Assembly: GCA_015064685.1 (NCBI GenBank) | Contig: SVRT01000005.1 | Location: 1-64,000 of the forward strand | Source of the DNA: Oscillospiraceae bacterium | Lineage (GTDB): Bacteria; Bacillota; Clostridia; Oscillospirales; CAG-272 | Direction: 5' to 3' | DNA length: 64,000 bases | In this document: one piece after another, positions 50,970 through 59,845 of the stretch | Position numbering within the stretch: position 1 is the first letter of the stretch | How the letters are laid out: every line of letters starts with the position of its first letter | Position numbers and translations under genes: made by a program | Notes under the pieces: generated by a model | Database searches by the model: none | The model's input: only the letters and a program-made list of their open reading frames with translations | Told to the model about the DNA's origin: nothing

Positions 50970-51620
50970 ATGAGAATGAGAAAGAAAAAGCACGGTGAGG
51001 AGAGGATCCTTGCCTGTGCGGAGTTACTTATTGCCGATCCTTCGGTTCTGAAGGATGATCCTGCGGCACCTTTTGCCGACAAGGAAAAGAAGCTTTGCCT
51101 TGAGATAGGCTGCGGAAAGGGTAATTTTGCCGTTGGAACGGCGGCAAAGGACACAGACTGCAATCTCATCGCCATGGAGCGAGTACGCGACGTTTGCTGT
51201 CTCGCGCTTGAAAAGGCGATGGCTTGCAAGGACGAAAGACCTGACAATCTTCGTTTTATTATCGGAGATGCCGATAATCTCGAAGAGTGGTTTCCCGAGA
51301 AGTGTCTTGACGTTCTTTATCTTAACTTCAGCGATCCCTGGCCAAAGGCGGGTCACGCGAAGCGTCGATTGACTCACAGAAACTATCTTGCAAAGTATAA
51401 AAAGCTACTCAAGGACGGCGGTCTGCTTATCTTCAAGACCGACAACGTGGGGCTTTTTGATTTTTCGCTTGAGGAATTTGAGGAGTTTGGCTGCAAGATC
51501 GAATGGATGACGCGCGATCTTCACAATTCCGAGAGGGCAGAGGGTAACGTTATGACCGAGTACGAGAAGAATTTCTCGGAGAAGGGCTTTACGATCAATT
51601 CGGCGATAGTCAGGTTTTAA
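50970..51620 (+). CDS. trmB: tRNA (guanine-N7-)-methyltransferase
   Basis: A 216-residue SAM-dependent enzyme making m7G46 in tRNA. LEIGCGKGNF (SAM-binding, about residues 43-52), the LNFSDPWPKAGHAKRR signature and the C-terminal TEYEKNF motif are diagnostic. The ribosome site is weak (CGGAAG). It starts a unit with truB (3 nt between genes), a pairing of two tRNA-modification genes. Confidence 0.95.
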   Translation: MRMRKKKHGEERILACAELLIADPSVLKDDPAAPFADKEKKLCLEIGCGKGNFAVGTAAKDTDCNLIAMERVRDVCCLALEKAMACKDERPDNLRFIIGDADNLEEWFPEKCLDVLYLNFSDPWPKAGHAKRRLTHRNYLAKYKKLLKDGGLLIFKTDNVGLFDFSLEEFEEFGCKIEWMTRDLHNSERAEGNVMTEYEKNFSEKGFTINSAIVRF

Positions 51621-51623
51621 GAT

Positions 51624-52550
51624 ATGAAGCATACGGAAATTGATAATTTGCCCGGCGGTGTGCTTGCTGTACACAAGTGCGCGGGGATGACCTCGCACGA
51701 CGTTGTCAACCGCGTCCGCCGACTTTACGGTACGAAGCGAGTAGGTCACGCGGGGACGCTTGACCCGATGGCGACGGGTGTACTCGTCGTGCTGGTCGGA
51801 CGCGCGGCGAAGGCTTGCGAGTACATTTCGTCTGACAGAAAGGCGTACAGGGCGGTTTTAAAGCTCGGAATCGTGACTGACACCGAGGATATTACGGGCG
51901 AGGTGCTCCGCGAGTGCGCGGAGATACCGAGTGCAGAACGCGTGATCGAAGCTTGTCGCTCATTTGTAGGTCAGATAAAGCAGATTCCGCCGATGTACTC
52001 TGCGCTAAAGGTTAACGGGCAGAAGCTTTACGATCTGGCGCGTCAGGGTGTCACGGTCGAGCGCGAGGCGAGAAATATAACGGTGTATTCGCTTTCGTGC
52101 GAGGCGACCGAGCGTGCGGATGAGTTTATTTTGGACGTTGAATGCAGCGGGGGCACGTATATAAGGACGCTTTGCGCGGATATTGGCGCGGCTCTCGGTT
52201 GCGGCGGTGTTATGGCGGCTCTTGAGAGGAGAGAGGCTTGCGGCATCGGTATTTGCGAGTGCGCGACGCTTGATGAGCTTGAGGCGATGAATGAAGAGGA
52301 GCGGCAGGCGAGACTTTTGCCTGTGGAGAGGTTGTTTTCAGAGCTTGACGCGGTCAGGCTTCCCGCGTTTTTTGAGAAGCTTTTCAGAGACGGTTGTCCT
52401 ATATATCAGAAAAAAATCAGAACGGCGTTCGAGGTTGGCGCGAGGGTTCGCGTATGTGACGGGAATGGCAATTTCTTTGCTCTGGGCGAGGTCGTTGAGA
52501 GGGAAGAGGGCAGCGCTGTAAAGTCGGTGAAAATTTTTGAGTTGAAGTGA
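51624..52550 (+). CDS. truB: tRNA pseudouridine-55 synthase
   Basis: A 308-residue TruB with catalytic Asp47 in GHAGTLDPMATG, YRAVLKLG and the central GGTYIRTL motif; the C-terminal about 70 residues form the PUA-like region. It makes pseudouridine 55 in the T loop. It follows trmB after 3 nt with a weak ribosome site, suggesting coupling, and is followed 9 nt later by an SGNH hydrolase gene. Confidence 0.95.
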   Translation: MKHTEIDNLPGGVLAVHKCAGMTSHDVVNRVRRLYGTKRVGHAGTLDPMATGVLVVLVGRAAKACEYISSDRKAYRAVLKLGIVTDTEDITGEVLRECAEIPSAERVIEACRSFVGQIKQIPPMYSALKVNGQKLYDLARQGVTVEREARNITVYSLSCEATERADEFILDVECSGGTYIRTLCADIGAALGCGGVMAALERREACGIGICECATLDELEAMNEEERQARLLPVERLFSELDAVRLPAFFEKLFRDGCPIYQKKIRTAFEVGARVRVCDGNGNFFALGEVVEREEGSAVKSVKIFELK

Positions 52551-52559
52551 GGTAACGGT

Positions 52560-53255
52560 ATGAATAATGCTGCTAAGTATCAGGAGAATATCATTTCGTC
52601 GGTAAATCAGAACGAAAAGGACGAGTTTATTTATCGCGCACAGGGAAGCAAGATAAGAGTTTTGTTCGTGGGTAACTCTATCACGCTTCACGGCAAGCTC
52701 CCTGAGGCGGGATGGAATCAGGATTGCGGCATGGCGGCGAGCTGTCTTGAGAAGGACTACGTGCATCTTGTCGTATCCAAAATAAAAGAAAAATATGATC
52801 CGAACGTGACGTTTGGTATTTTGCAGGTCGCGAACTACGAGCGCAGATTTTTGGAGGTCACTCCGCAAGAGCTCTACGGCGAAAAGCTTCCCGAGCATCT
52901 GATGGCGGATATCGTTATTATGTTCTTCGGTGCGAATACGAACAAGGAATACTACACTATGGAGAATCCGCCAAAGACGTTTGGGCAGGCTTATGAGGAC
53001 TTGCGCAACTACCTTGATCTCGGCACGAATACATTCTATCACTCGATGGGCTTTTATATTCGCGAAGGTCTTGACGAGGCGAAGAAGGCGGTTGCGGACA
53101 AGTACTGCGAGGCATTTATCGACATTGAGGATATAAGACAGAGAGACGATACTCACGGGCGCTTCAATCACCCGGGTGACGTCGGAATGGCGGCTATTGC
53201 CGACCGGTTCTTTGAAGTCATTGAGCCGAAGGTAAAGAAAATTTGTGGGAAGTGA
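52560..53255 (+). CDS. SGNH/GDSL-family hydrolase
   Basis: A 231-residue esterase-fold protein. Block I is VGNSIT (nucleophile Ser about 40), block III FGANTN and block V FNHPGDVG with the catalytic His. These enzymes remove acyl groups from glycans or lipids. No signal peptide, so cytoplasmic. It probably rides in the trmB-truB transcript and ends at a good terminator. The Asp before the His of the usual DxxH motif is replaced by Arg-Phe-Asn, so a Ser-His dyad may operate. Confidence 0.82.
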   Translation: MNNAAKYQENIISSVNQNEKDEFIYRAQGSKIRVLFVGNSITLHGKLPEAGWNQDCGMAASCLEKDYVHLVVSKIKEKYDPNVTFGILQVANYERRFLEVTPQELYGEKLPEHLMADIVIMFFGANTNKEYYTMENPPKTFGQAYEDLRNYLDLGTNTFYHSMGFYIREGLDEAKKAVADKYCEAFIDIEDIRQRDDTHGRFNHPGDVGMAAIADRFFEVIEPKVKKICGK

Positions 53256-53267
53256 TTTTTAAGAAAT

Positions 53268-53294
53268 AGCAACCGCGCCCGCGGTTGCTTTTTT
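53268..53294 (+). terminator. Terminator after the SGNH gene
   Basis: AGCAACCGC / GCGGTTGCT stem, CCC-type loop and six T. The class B repeat element starts 6 bp later. Confidence 0.9.
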
Positions 53295-53300
53295 AATGGC

Positions 53301-53550
53301 AAATTGCGGTTTGTCGGGGAGGCGAACAATCCCTCAGACGCGCACGGAGGCGCGCCAGCTCCCTTTACACAAGGGAGCTTTACCTGAAAGGTGGAGAACG
53401 TGGATATAGTGAAGTTTTCTTTAAATTTAAAAGGTTTTCACATCTATAAAGCGTACGAACATCCACCAACAAAGCTCCCTTGTGTAAAGGGAGCTGTCAC
53501 GCCTTGCGCGTGACTGAGGGATTGTTCGTCTCACCGATAAATCAAAATTT
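53301..53550. repeat. MITE-like palindromic element, class B copy 2 (250 bp)
   Basis: Left tip AAATTGCGGTTTGTCGGGGAG and right tip (inverted) AAATTTTGATTTATCGG then TGAG. Inner arms GAACAATCCCTCAG / CTGAGGGATTGTTC and AGCTCCCTTTACACAAGGGA with its partner. Very similar to 32068-32316, with a different central 60 bp. A terminator lies on each side (6 and 16 bp away). Confidence 0.9.
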
Positions 53551-53566
53551 GAATGTGGTGATAAGC

Positions 53567-53602
53567 AAAAAGCACTTAAGGCGTGGTGTCTTAAGTGCTT
53601 TT
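53567..53602. terminator. Terminator of the aspartokinase gene
   Basis: AAAAGCACTTAAG / CTTAAGTGCTTTT stem with a 9-nt loop, bidirectional A/T tracts. Confidence 0.87.
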
Positions 53603-53619
53603 GACTTTATGGGTTTATA

Positions 53620-54945
53620 TTATTTCACGAATTCGTTGTAGATCGCTTTGAGGGTGGTTTCAAAGTCGCGCTCGTCGACGCCAACGATGATGTTAAGCTC
53701 GCAGGAGCCCTGGTCGATCATTTTGATGTTTACGCCCGCGTTTGAGACAGCGTTGAATACTCTTGCCGCCGTTCCGCGCGCTTTTACCATACCGCGTCCA
53801 ACGACCGCTACGAGTGCAAGTCCGCTCTCAAGGGTCACGCTATCGGGCTTAGTCCTTCTGGTGATCGCTTGGATTATTCTGTCCTCGTTTCCTTCTATCT
53901 GTGCGTTCTGCACAACTACGCTCATTGTGTCGATTCCCGATGGGAGATGCTCAAAGGAAACGCCGAAGTCCTCGAGGGACTCGAGCACCTTGCGGCCGAA
54001 TCCGATCTCGCTGTTCATCATATCCTTTTCGACGGTGATGACAGAGAATCCTTTCTTACCGGCGATACCTGTAATGACGTGCTCGGTATCATATCCCGAT
54101 GCCTGAGATACGATCATTGTTCCTCTGTCCTCGGGGCGATTGGTATTCTTGATATTGATCGGGATGCCCGCGTATCTTACGGGGAAGATCGCATCCTCGT
54201 GGAGAACGGTCGCGCCCATATAAGAAAGCTCGCGAAGCTCACGGTAGGTAATTGTATCGATGATGCTGGGGTTTTTGATGATTCTGGGGTCCGCCATCAT
54301 AAAGCCCGAGACGTCGGTCCAGTTCTCGTAGAGGTCAGCCTCTGCCGCGCGTGCGACGATAGAGCCTGTGATATCGGAGCCTCCGCGAGAGAAGGTAACA
54401 ACTGTGCCGTTGGGGCTGATGCCATAAAATCCCGGGATAACGGCGTACTTATGATCCTTGAGCTCGATGGAGAGCATATCGTTGGTCTTTTCCTCGTCGA
54501 AGGTTCCGTTATCCTTAAAGTAGATAACGTTTTCGGCATCGATAAAGTCAAAGCCGAGGTATTTTGCAAGTATCATGCCGTTTAGGTACTCACCGCGGCT
54601 TGCGGCAAAGTCACGTCCCGAGCTATGGAGCACTGCGTTTTTGATATACTCGTACTCGCCCGAGAGATCGAGGTTGATGCCGAGCTCGGTTATGATAGAA
54701 TTATATCTTGCCTTGATGTTTTCGTAATGCGCGTCTATGACCTCCATTGAGGCTCTTGCGCGGACGAGCTCGTAGAGCGTATAGAGCATGTCCGTTACCT
54801 TTGTGTCGTCCGAAAATCTCTTTCCGGGCGCGCTCGGTACAACGTAACGGCGGGAGGGATCTGCCTTTACAATTTCTGCTACCTGGCGGAAGTGCGCTGC
54901 ATCAGCGAGCGACGAGCCTCCGAATTTTACTACCTTGATTGCCAT
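53620..54945 (-). CDS. Aspartate kinase
   Basis: A 441-residue monofunctional aspartokinase making aspartyl phosphate for lysine, threonine and methionine synthesis. VVKFGGSS (residues 5-12), the FSRGGSDITG motif and two C-terminal ACT domains (about 300-441, with SVVVQNAQ and IDQGSCELNIIVG) are present; the ACT pair would give feedback control. The ATG at 54945 is used because the promoter lies at 55020-55048 and AAAGGAT precedes it. No lysine riboswitch fits in the about 70-nt leader. Whether it is the lysine- or threonine-sensitive type is open. Confidence 0.93.
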   Translation of the reverse strand: MAIKVVKFGGSSLADAAHFRQVAEIVKADPSRRYVVPSAPGKRFSDDTKVTDMLYTLYELVRARASMEVIDAHYENIKARYNSIITELGINLDLSGEYEYIKNAVLHSSGRDFAASRGEYLNGMILAKYLGFDFIDAENVIYFKDNGTFDEEKTNDMLSIELKDHKYAVIPGFYGISPNGTVVTFSRGGSDITGSIVARAAEADLYENWTDVSGFMMADPRIIKNPSIIDTITYRELRELSYMGATVLHEDAIFPVRYAGIPINIKNTNRPEDRGTMIVSQASGYDTEHVITGIAGKKGFSVITVEKDMMNSEIGFGRKVLESLEDFGVSFEHLPSGIDTMSVVVQNAQIEGNEDRIIQAITRRTKPDSVTLESGLALVAVVGRGMVKARGTAARVFNAVSNAGVNIKMIDQGSCELNIIVGVDERDFETTLKAIYNEFVK

Positions 54946-55019
54946 AATATATTTATCCTTTCGTGGAAAAATGCAGATGAAATTTACTGTCAAGCGCAAA
55001 AAAGCGCATATATACAATT

Positions 55020-55048
55020 ATTATATGAAAAAAGGCGTTTTTTGTCAA
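55020..55048 (-). promoter_or_regulatory. Aspartokinase promoter
   Basis: Minus-strand TTGACA (55043-55048) and TATAAT (55020-55025), 17-bp spacer, full consensus. Confidence 0.9.
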
Positions 55049-55116
55049 TAGGGAAATATATATAAATTTTTTCGCGCTGTGGAAGAGGATTTCGGGAGGT
55101 TTGAGATAAATTACTA

Positions 55117-55145
55117 TTGAGATTCGCTTGAAAATATGGTATAAT
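55117..55145 (+). promoter_or_regulatory. Promoter of the DUF1015 operon
   Basis: TTGAGA (55117-55122), 17-bp spacer, TATAAT (55140-55145), with TGG before the -10. Confidence 0.85.
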
Positions 55146-55176
55146 CGGTATGTAAAGCAAAAACAAGGAGATCGAT

Positions 55177-56439
55177 ATGAAAAAATACATATACCCTGCG
55201 AATATTTTGCTCCCCTGTCTTGTGGGGGATAGCGGCACGCGTTGGGCGGTGGTTGCTTGCGATCAGTACACCAGCGAAAAGGAATATTGGGAAACGGCGG
55301 ATTCCTTTGTCGGCGATGCGCCCAGCGCTCTCCGTCTTATGCTTCCCGAGGCTTATCTTGACAGGGAAGAAGAGGAAATACCGAAGATCAACGCGTCGAT
55401 GCGCGAGTATCTTGACGGCGGTGTGCTGAAGGCTTACGAGAATTCGATGATATATCTTGAGCGCGAGCAGTCGGACGGAAAGATAAGGCGCGGGCTCGTT
55501 TGCGCGATCGATCTTGAGGATTATGATTATAAAAAAGGATCTGTGACTGTTACTCGCGCGACAGAGGGAACTGTTCTTGAAAGGATCCCTCCGAGAGTGG
55601 CGATCCGTCGCGGCGCGGAGATAGAGATGCCGCACATTATGATACTTATTGACGACCCTGAGAAAACCGTTATAGAGCCTTTGGCGAAAAATGCGGGCGG
55701 CTACCGCGTGGCATACGATTTCGACCTTATGGCGAAGAGCGGACACGCGAAGGGATATTTCGTTGATGAATCCGATTTCGACGGTATAAATGATGCTCTC
55801 GGCACGCTTTGTGCTGACGGCGTTATGCAGAAAAAATACGGTGTGGATGCCGCCCCGTTGCTCTTTGCGATCGGGGACGGAAATCACTCTCTGGCGAGCG
55901 CGAAGGCTCTTTACGAGGAGATAAAGGCTGAGATAGGCGAAGCTGCGGCGCTTGAGCATCCCGCGAGGTTTGCGCTTTGCGAGATAGTAAATCTTCACGA
56001 TGAGGCGCTTGAATTCGAGCCTATTTACCGCGTCGTGTTCGGGGTTGATGCCGAGAAATTTATCGGTGAGCTTGAAAAATACGTCGATTCGCTCGACGGC
56101 GGTGCGGAGAGACAGGAGCTTGAGCTTGTCTGGTGTGCGGGCGAGAAGAAAATTGCGGTTGAAAATCCGATATCTCAGCTTGCGGTCGGAACGGTGCAGG
56201 CGTTTCTGGACGAGTACGTAAAGACGCACGAGGGTGTGTCGGTCGATTACATACACGGCATTGATAGCACCAAGGCTTTGGCGAGGCGCGACGGGGCTGT
56301 GGGTATTCTCTTTGACGGAATGGGTAAGGGAGAGCTTTTCAAGACCGTTATTTGCGACGGCGCTCTGCCGAGAAAGACATTCTCGATGGGACACGCGGCG
56401 GATAAGAGGTTTTACATTGAGTGCAGGAAGATAAGGTGA
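55177..56439 (+). CDS. DUF1015 family protein
   Basis: A 420-residue cytoplasmic protein of the DUF1015 family: VACDQYTSEKEYW near residue 27, the central AIGDGNHSLASAKALYEE motif (about 229-246) with conserved Asp-Gly-Asn-His, and the C-terminal MGHAADKRFYIE. The family is widespread beside serine and phosphoglycerate genes and is thought to include kinases or related enzymes, but no function is proven here. AAGGAGATC precedes the ATG. First gene of a tight rightward cluster. Confidence 0.85.
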   Translation: MKKYIYPANILLPCLVGDSGTRWAVVACDQYTSEKEYWETADSFVGDAPSALRLMLPEAYLDREEEEIPKINASMREYLDGGVLKAYENSMIYLEREQSDGKIRRGLVCAIDLEDYDYKKGSVTVTRATEGTVLERIPPRVAIRRGAEIEMPHIMILIDDPEKTVIEPLAKNAGGYRVAYDFDLMAKSGHAKGYFVDESDFDGINDALGTLCADGVMQKKYGVDAAPLLFAIGDGNHSLASAKALYEEIKAEIGEAAALEHPARFALCEIVNLHDEALEFEPIYRVVFGVDAEKFIGELEKYVDSLDGGAERQELELVWCAGEKKIAVENPISQLAVGTVQAFLDEYVKTHEGVSVDYIHGIDSTKALARRDGAVGILFDGMGKGELFKTVICDGALPRKTFSMGHAADKRFYIECRKIR

Positions 56440-56444
56440 GGTTT

Positions 56445-57362
56445 ATGGAGATAAAAGGGAAAAAGCTTTCTTCTATTGCTCTTGGTACTGCTATTTACGG
56501 CGGTGAGCGCGAGGCGGATGCTTTTCGCTTGATGGACGTTTACCGCGAATGCGGCGGAAACGTTTTTGATACTGCGCGGGTCTACGGAGAGAGTGAGAGC
56601 GTTATCGGGCGGTATCTTAAGTCGCGCGGATGCAGGAGTGAGGTTTTGATCTCGACCAAGGGCGGTCATTACGATCTTGTGACGCGAGAAAAGAGGATAA
56701 ACCGCGAGGCGATATACTCCGACGTTGAGGTGAGCTTTAAAAATCTCGGCATTGACTATGCCGACGTTTACTGGCTTCACCGCGACGACACTGATATTCC
56801 TGTTTGTGAAATAATGGGGATTCTTGATGACCTTGTGAAAGAGGGCAAGATCCTTTCGATCGGTGTGTCAAACTGGACCTGCGAGAGAATAGCTGAGGCG
56901 AATCGGTTTGCCACGGAAAACGGTTTAGAGCCGATAATTGCAAGTCAGATAAAGTATTCTGCTGCTATAACTGTTCGTGAAAACGATCCGACGATGCTTT
57001 CGCTTGACGACTCGTCAAGGGCATTTTACGAAAAGGCAGAGATGCCTGTATTTGCTTACACCGCACAGGCGAAGGGGCTCTTTTCAAAGCTTGAGCGCTT
57101 GGGTGTTGACGGGATCTCCGACGGGCTGAGGCGAGAGTTTATATGTGACGAGACGTTGCGCAGGTTTTTTGCGATGAAAGAGGTGGCGAGAGAGCTTTGC
57201 CTGCCGATAAGTCAGGTGGCACTTGCCGTACTGCTATGCGATCCTGCGCTTGACGTTATACCGATAATCGGGGGAAAGACGCAGGAGCAGATAACCGAGT
57301 CTATGTTTGCTCTTGAAATACAACTTACGGATAATCAATATGAAAGGATAATGAAAGGATAA
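56445..57362 (+). CDS. Aldo/keto reductase
   Basis: A 305-residue NADPH-dependent oxidoreductase with the family tetrad Asp42, Tyr47 (FDTARVYG), Lys72 (ISTKGG) and His112 (YWLHRDD). The late SQVALAVLL and IPIIGGKTQEQI motifs match the cofactor end. It likely reduces a sugar or small carbonyl compound. The start at 56445 follows AAGGTGAGG; a methionine at 56421 overlaps the previous gene. It sits 5 nt after DUF1015 and 4 nt before the SGNH hydrolase. Confidence 0.9.
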   Translation: MEIKGKKLSSIALGTAIYGGEREADAFRLMDVYRECGGNVFDTARVYGESESVIGRYLKSRGCRSEVLISTKGGHYDLVTREKRINREAIYSDVEVSFKNLGIDYADVYWLHRDDTDIPVCEIMGILDDLVKEGKILSIGVSNWTCERIAEANRFATENGLEPIIASQIKYSAAITVRENDPTMLSLDDSSRAFYEKAEMPVFAYTAQAKGLFSKLERLGVDGISDGLRREFICDETLRRFFAMKEVARELCLPISQVALAVLLCDPALDVIPIIGGKTQEQITESMFALEIQLTDNQYERIMKG

Positions 57363-57366
57363 AACT

Positions 57367-58371
57367 ATGAAAACCTACAATTTTAGAAATGCGCCTCTGC
57401 GTGTGTTTGGTTCCCCCTTGTTTTACAAGACAGGCAAGCTTGAGCGTATGCCTGAGGAGGTTGCTTCGGTCATCCACGCTCCCGAGCTTGCTAAGAGAAA
57501 TCCCGGTGCGAGGGTCTGCTTTCGCACCAATGCGCCGAGCTTTAACGTAAAGATGGTGCTTGGCTCGAACAGAGTTGACATCGGAATGGCTATCTTCGGA
57601 GCGCAGTCTGCAGCGGTTATTATCGGCGATAGACAGAATCCATATTATGCGGGACTTGTTGGCCCATCGAGCTATGAGGAGCTTGTAATCGAAAGACAGA
57701 TATATAAGAAGGGCGCAAACGGCGACATGGAGGACGTGACTATCTTCCTGCCTAGAAACGAGCCTGTGCTTGACGTTGAGATCTCTGTAGACGATGCATA
57801 CGTTGTTGAAGAGCCTACTCCTTACCGTGACATCAAGCCCATCGTTTACTACGGCTCGTCGATTACGGAGGGCGGATGCTGCACGATCCCGATAAACGCG
57901 TACAACGCCATTATTTCCAACCGCCTCAATATTGATTATTATAATCTTGGCTTTTCGAGTAGTGCCAGAGGCGAGGATGAGGTCTGCGATTATATCAAAG
58001 ATAATTTTGATATGAGCATTTTTGTATATGATTACGACCATAACGCTCCGACAAACCAGCATCTCGAGGACACACATGAGAGATTTTTCCTTCGTTTCCG
58101 TGAGAAGCATCCCGACGTTCCGGTTATTATGATGTCGCGCCCTTGGGCGACCTATGCTCCGGACGACGCGCGCCGCGCCACCATTCGCAAGACCTATGAG
58201 AGAGCGGTGGAAAGAGGGGATAAGAACGTTTACTTTATTGACGGAGAGACCTTCTTTAAGCCCGAGGAGGCTTATTTGTGTCTTGTTGACACGGTGCATC
58301 CCAATGATTTCGGCTTTCACTGCATGGCGGACAGAATTCAGCCCGTTATTGAGAAGATTCTTGGATTATGA
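57367..58371 (+). CDS. Two-domain SGNH hydrolase (carbohydrate-esterase-like)
   Basis: A 334-residue protein: an N-terminal beta domain (about 1-150) of the kind found in acetylxylan-esterase-like SGNH enzymes and a hydrolase domain with YYGSSITEGG (nucleophile Ser about 162), YDYDHNAPT and DTVHPNDFG (Asp and His of the triad). No signal peptide, so it would deacylate imported oligosaccharides. AAAGGATAAAAC precedes the ATG. Its stop overlaps the start of the AraC gene by 4 nt. Confidence 0.85.
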   Translation: MKTYNFRNAPLRVFGSPLFYKTGKLERMPEEVASVIHAPELAKRNPGARVCFRTNAPSFNVKMVLGSNRVDIGMAIFGAQSAAVIIGDRQNPYYAGLVGPSSYEELVIERQIYKKGANGDMEDVTIFLPRNEPVLDVEISVDDAYVVEEPTPYRDIKPIVYYGSSITEGGCCTIPINAYNAIISNRLNIDYYNLGFSSSARGEDEVCDYIKDNFDMSIFVYDYDHNAPTNQHLEDTHERFFLRFREKHPDVPVIMMSRPWATYAPDDARRATIRKTYERAVERGDKNVYFIDGETFFKPEEAYLCLVDTVHPNDFGFHCMADRIQPVIEKILGL

Positions 58372-59186
58372 TTGCTCAAACATATGAGCATCATCTTGAG
58401 CTAAGGGAAGACAAATTTTGTCCATTTAAGTTCAAGAGTTGCGATGACGTTTACAATTCGGTCTGCAACTGGCACAACAATATCGAGCTTCTGCTCGTTA
58501 CGGGCGGCTCGGGCCGTATTCAGTACGGTACGGATGATTTCCCGATCGAGGAGCATGATATTATTATCGTGAATTCCGATTCGTTGCACCGAGTATACAG
58601 TGACAGTGGGGTGAGCTTTACCTACGTTATTATTGACGAGAGCTTTTGCCTTGAAAACGGCGTCGGGACGAAGAGTCGCAGCTTTGAGCGATGCTTTAAG
58701 AACGATAAGGTCGAAACGATGCTGCTTGCATCTCACGCGTTGTTTGACGGGTATAAGAGGGAGTCAACTCCTATCAATGCCGCAAGGCTTCGTATGTCCG
58801 TTCTCGCGCTTTTGATAGAGCTTTGTGACCGTTACGCTACAGCGGCGGACGTTTCCGCGCGGCTGCACAGCGCATCGGAAAAATACGTTAAGGTCGCGCT
58901 TGAGTATCTTGCGGAGAATTACGCAGACCCGATATCCCTTGAGGAGATCGCCGCAAGGTGCGGAGTGACGAAATATCACCTGGCGAGAGTCTTTAAGGTC
59001 TATACCGGAGATACTATTTTCAGGTACGTGAATATCCTCCGCTGTAAACGGGCGGAAGCCTGTATTTCGTCCGGCATGACCGTGACCGAGGCGGCAAGAG
59101 AATGCGGATTTGAAAGCCCTTCGTATTTTTCAAGAACCTATAAGAGGCTGATGGGAAAGGTGCCGTCAGCAGAAAAAGAAAAATAA
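58368..59186 (+). CDS. AraC-family regulator
   Basis: A 272-residue regulator of standard layout: cupin-type sensor at about residues 30-110 (CNWHNNIELLLVTGG, IEEHDIIIVNSDSLH) and two helix-turn-helix units at about 170-268 (LEEIAARCGVTKYHLARVF, VTEAARECGFESPSYF). It is translationally coupled to the esterase gene and probably controls the DUF1015-reductase-esterase cluster in response to a sugar. It lacks the extra C-terminal module of the regulator at 4337-5818. Confidence 0.92.
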   Translation: MIAQTYEHHLELREDKFCPFKFKSCDDVYNSVCNWHNNIELLLVTGGSGRIQYGTDDFPIEEHDIIIVNSDSLHRVYSDSGVSFTYVIIDESFCLENGVGTKSRSFERCFKNDKVETMLLASHALFDGYKRESTPINAARLRMSVLALLIELCDRYATAADVSARLHSASEKYVKVALEYLAENYADPISLEEIAARCGVTKYHLARVFKVYTGDTIFRYVNILRCKRAEACISSGMTVTEAARECGFESPSYFSRTYKRLMGKVPSAEKEK

Positions 59187-59199
59187 ATCTTGATAATCA

Positions 59200-59233
59200 A
59201 AAATCACAAGGCGGTTGTCTTGTGATTTTTTTC
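59200..59233 (+). terminator. Terminator of the DUF1015-AraC operon
   Basis: AAAATCACAAG / CTTGTGATTTT stem with an 8-nt loop and T tail; the long repeat element starts 3 bp later. Confidence 0.88.
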
Positions 59234-59235
59234 GT

Positions 59236-59725
59236 AAATTGCGGTTTGTTGGGGCGCGGGGGGATGCGGGGGCGCGTGCCTCCGTAAGCACAGACTCCGC
59301 CTTCGGCTCCGCTAGTGCGGCGAGCCTGCAAAGCAGGCTTTCGCCATAAGCGGGTCGCTTTTTGAAAAAAGCTCCGCAAAAACTTCCCTTATATTAGGTC
59401 CTTTTAGGGTGAAGTAGGATTTTTCGCCACCAAAGGTGGCTAAAAAAATCCCTCACTGACGTTTTTGTATTGATAGGGTGTTAAACCCAGCCGATAAAAA
59501 ACCTTTAACCATAAAGAAAAACTAAGTTAAAGAAAGCCTTTCAAACGTTTTTAAATACACTTGCAACACGATAGCAGTGGGGCTATGCAGATGCGACACG
59601 GTGTAGATTGATAAACTGTCTTGACTTGTATAAAATATACTTTGGGGTTTTGGGGGTGTGGGGGGCTTTTTTCCCTGGAAAAGCCCCCCACGCGCATCCC
59701 CCGCGTCCCCGACAAATCAAAATTT
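59236..59725. repeat. Long MITE-like element, class C (490 bp)
   Basis: Tips AAATTGCGGTTTGTTGGGG and (inverted) AAATTTTGATTTGTCGGGG match those of the shorter elements. Next to the tips are GC-rich inverted arms (GCGCGGGGGGATGCGGGGG at the left, CGCGCATCCCCCGCGTCCCC at the right). The interior has several small hairpins (GCCTGCAAAGCAGGC, GGGGGGCTTTTTTCCCTGGAAAAGCCCCCC) and an AT-rich part with no convincing reading frame. It fills most of the 659-bp gap, in which no gene is seen. Confidence 0.82.
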
Positions 59726-59773
59726 GAAAGGTGTTGCTGAGGAGGCAAAAAATAAAGAAATGACTTTAAAATA

Positions 59774-59802
59774 TTGACAAAGCGGAGTATATTTGATATA
59801 AT
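59774..59802 (+). promoter_or_regulatory. Promoter of the TIM-barrel epimerase-cysS operon
   Basis: TTGACA (59774-59779), 17-bp spacer, TATAAT (59797-59802), full consensus. Confidence 0.92.
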
Positions 59803-59845
59803 AAAATGTAATATGGGTAAATGTTGGCCGAAAGGAGGAATTGAC

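Noticed and set aside
54946-55019. Lysine riboswitch upstream of aspartokinase
   Set aside because: The leader is only about 70 nt, too short for the aptamer, and lacks its conserved junction sequences.
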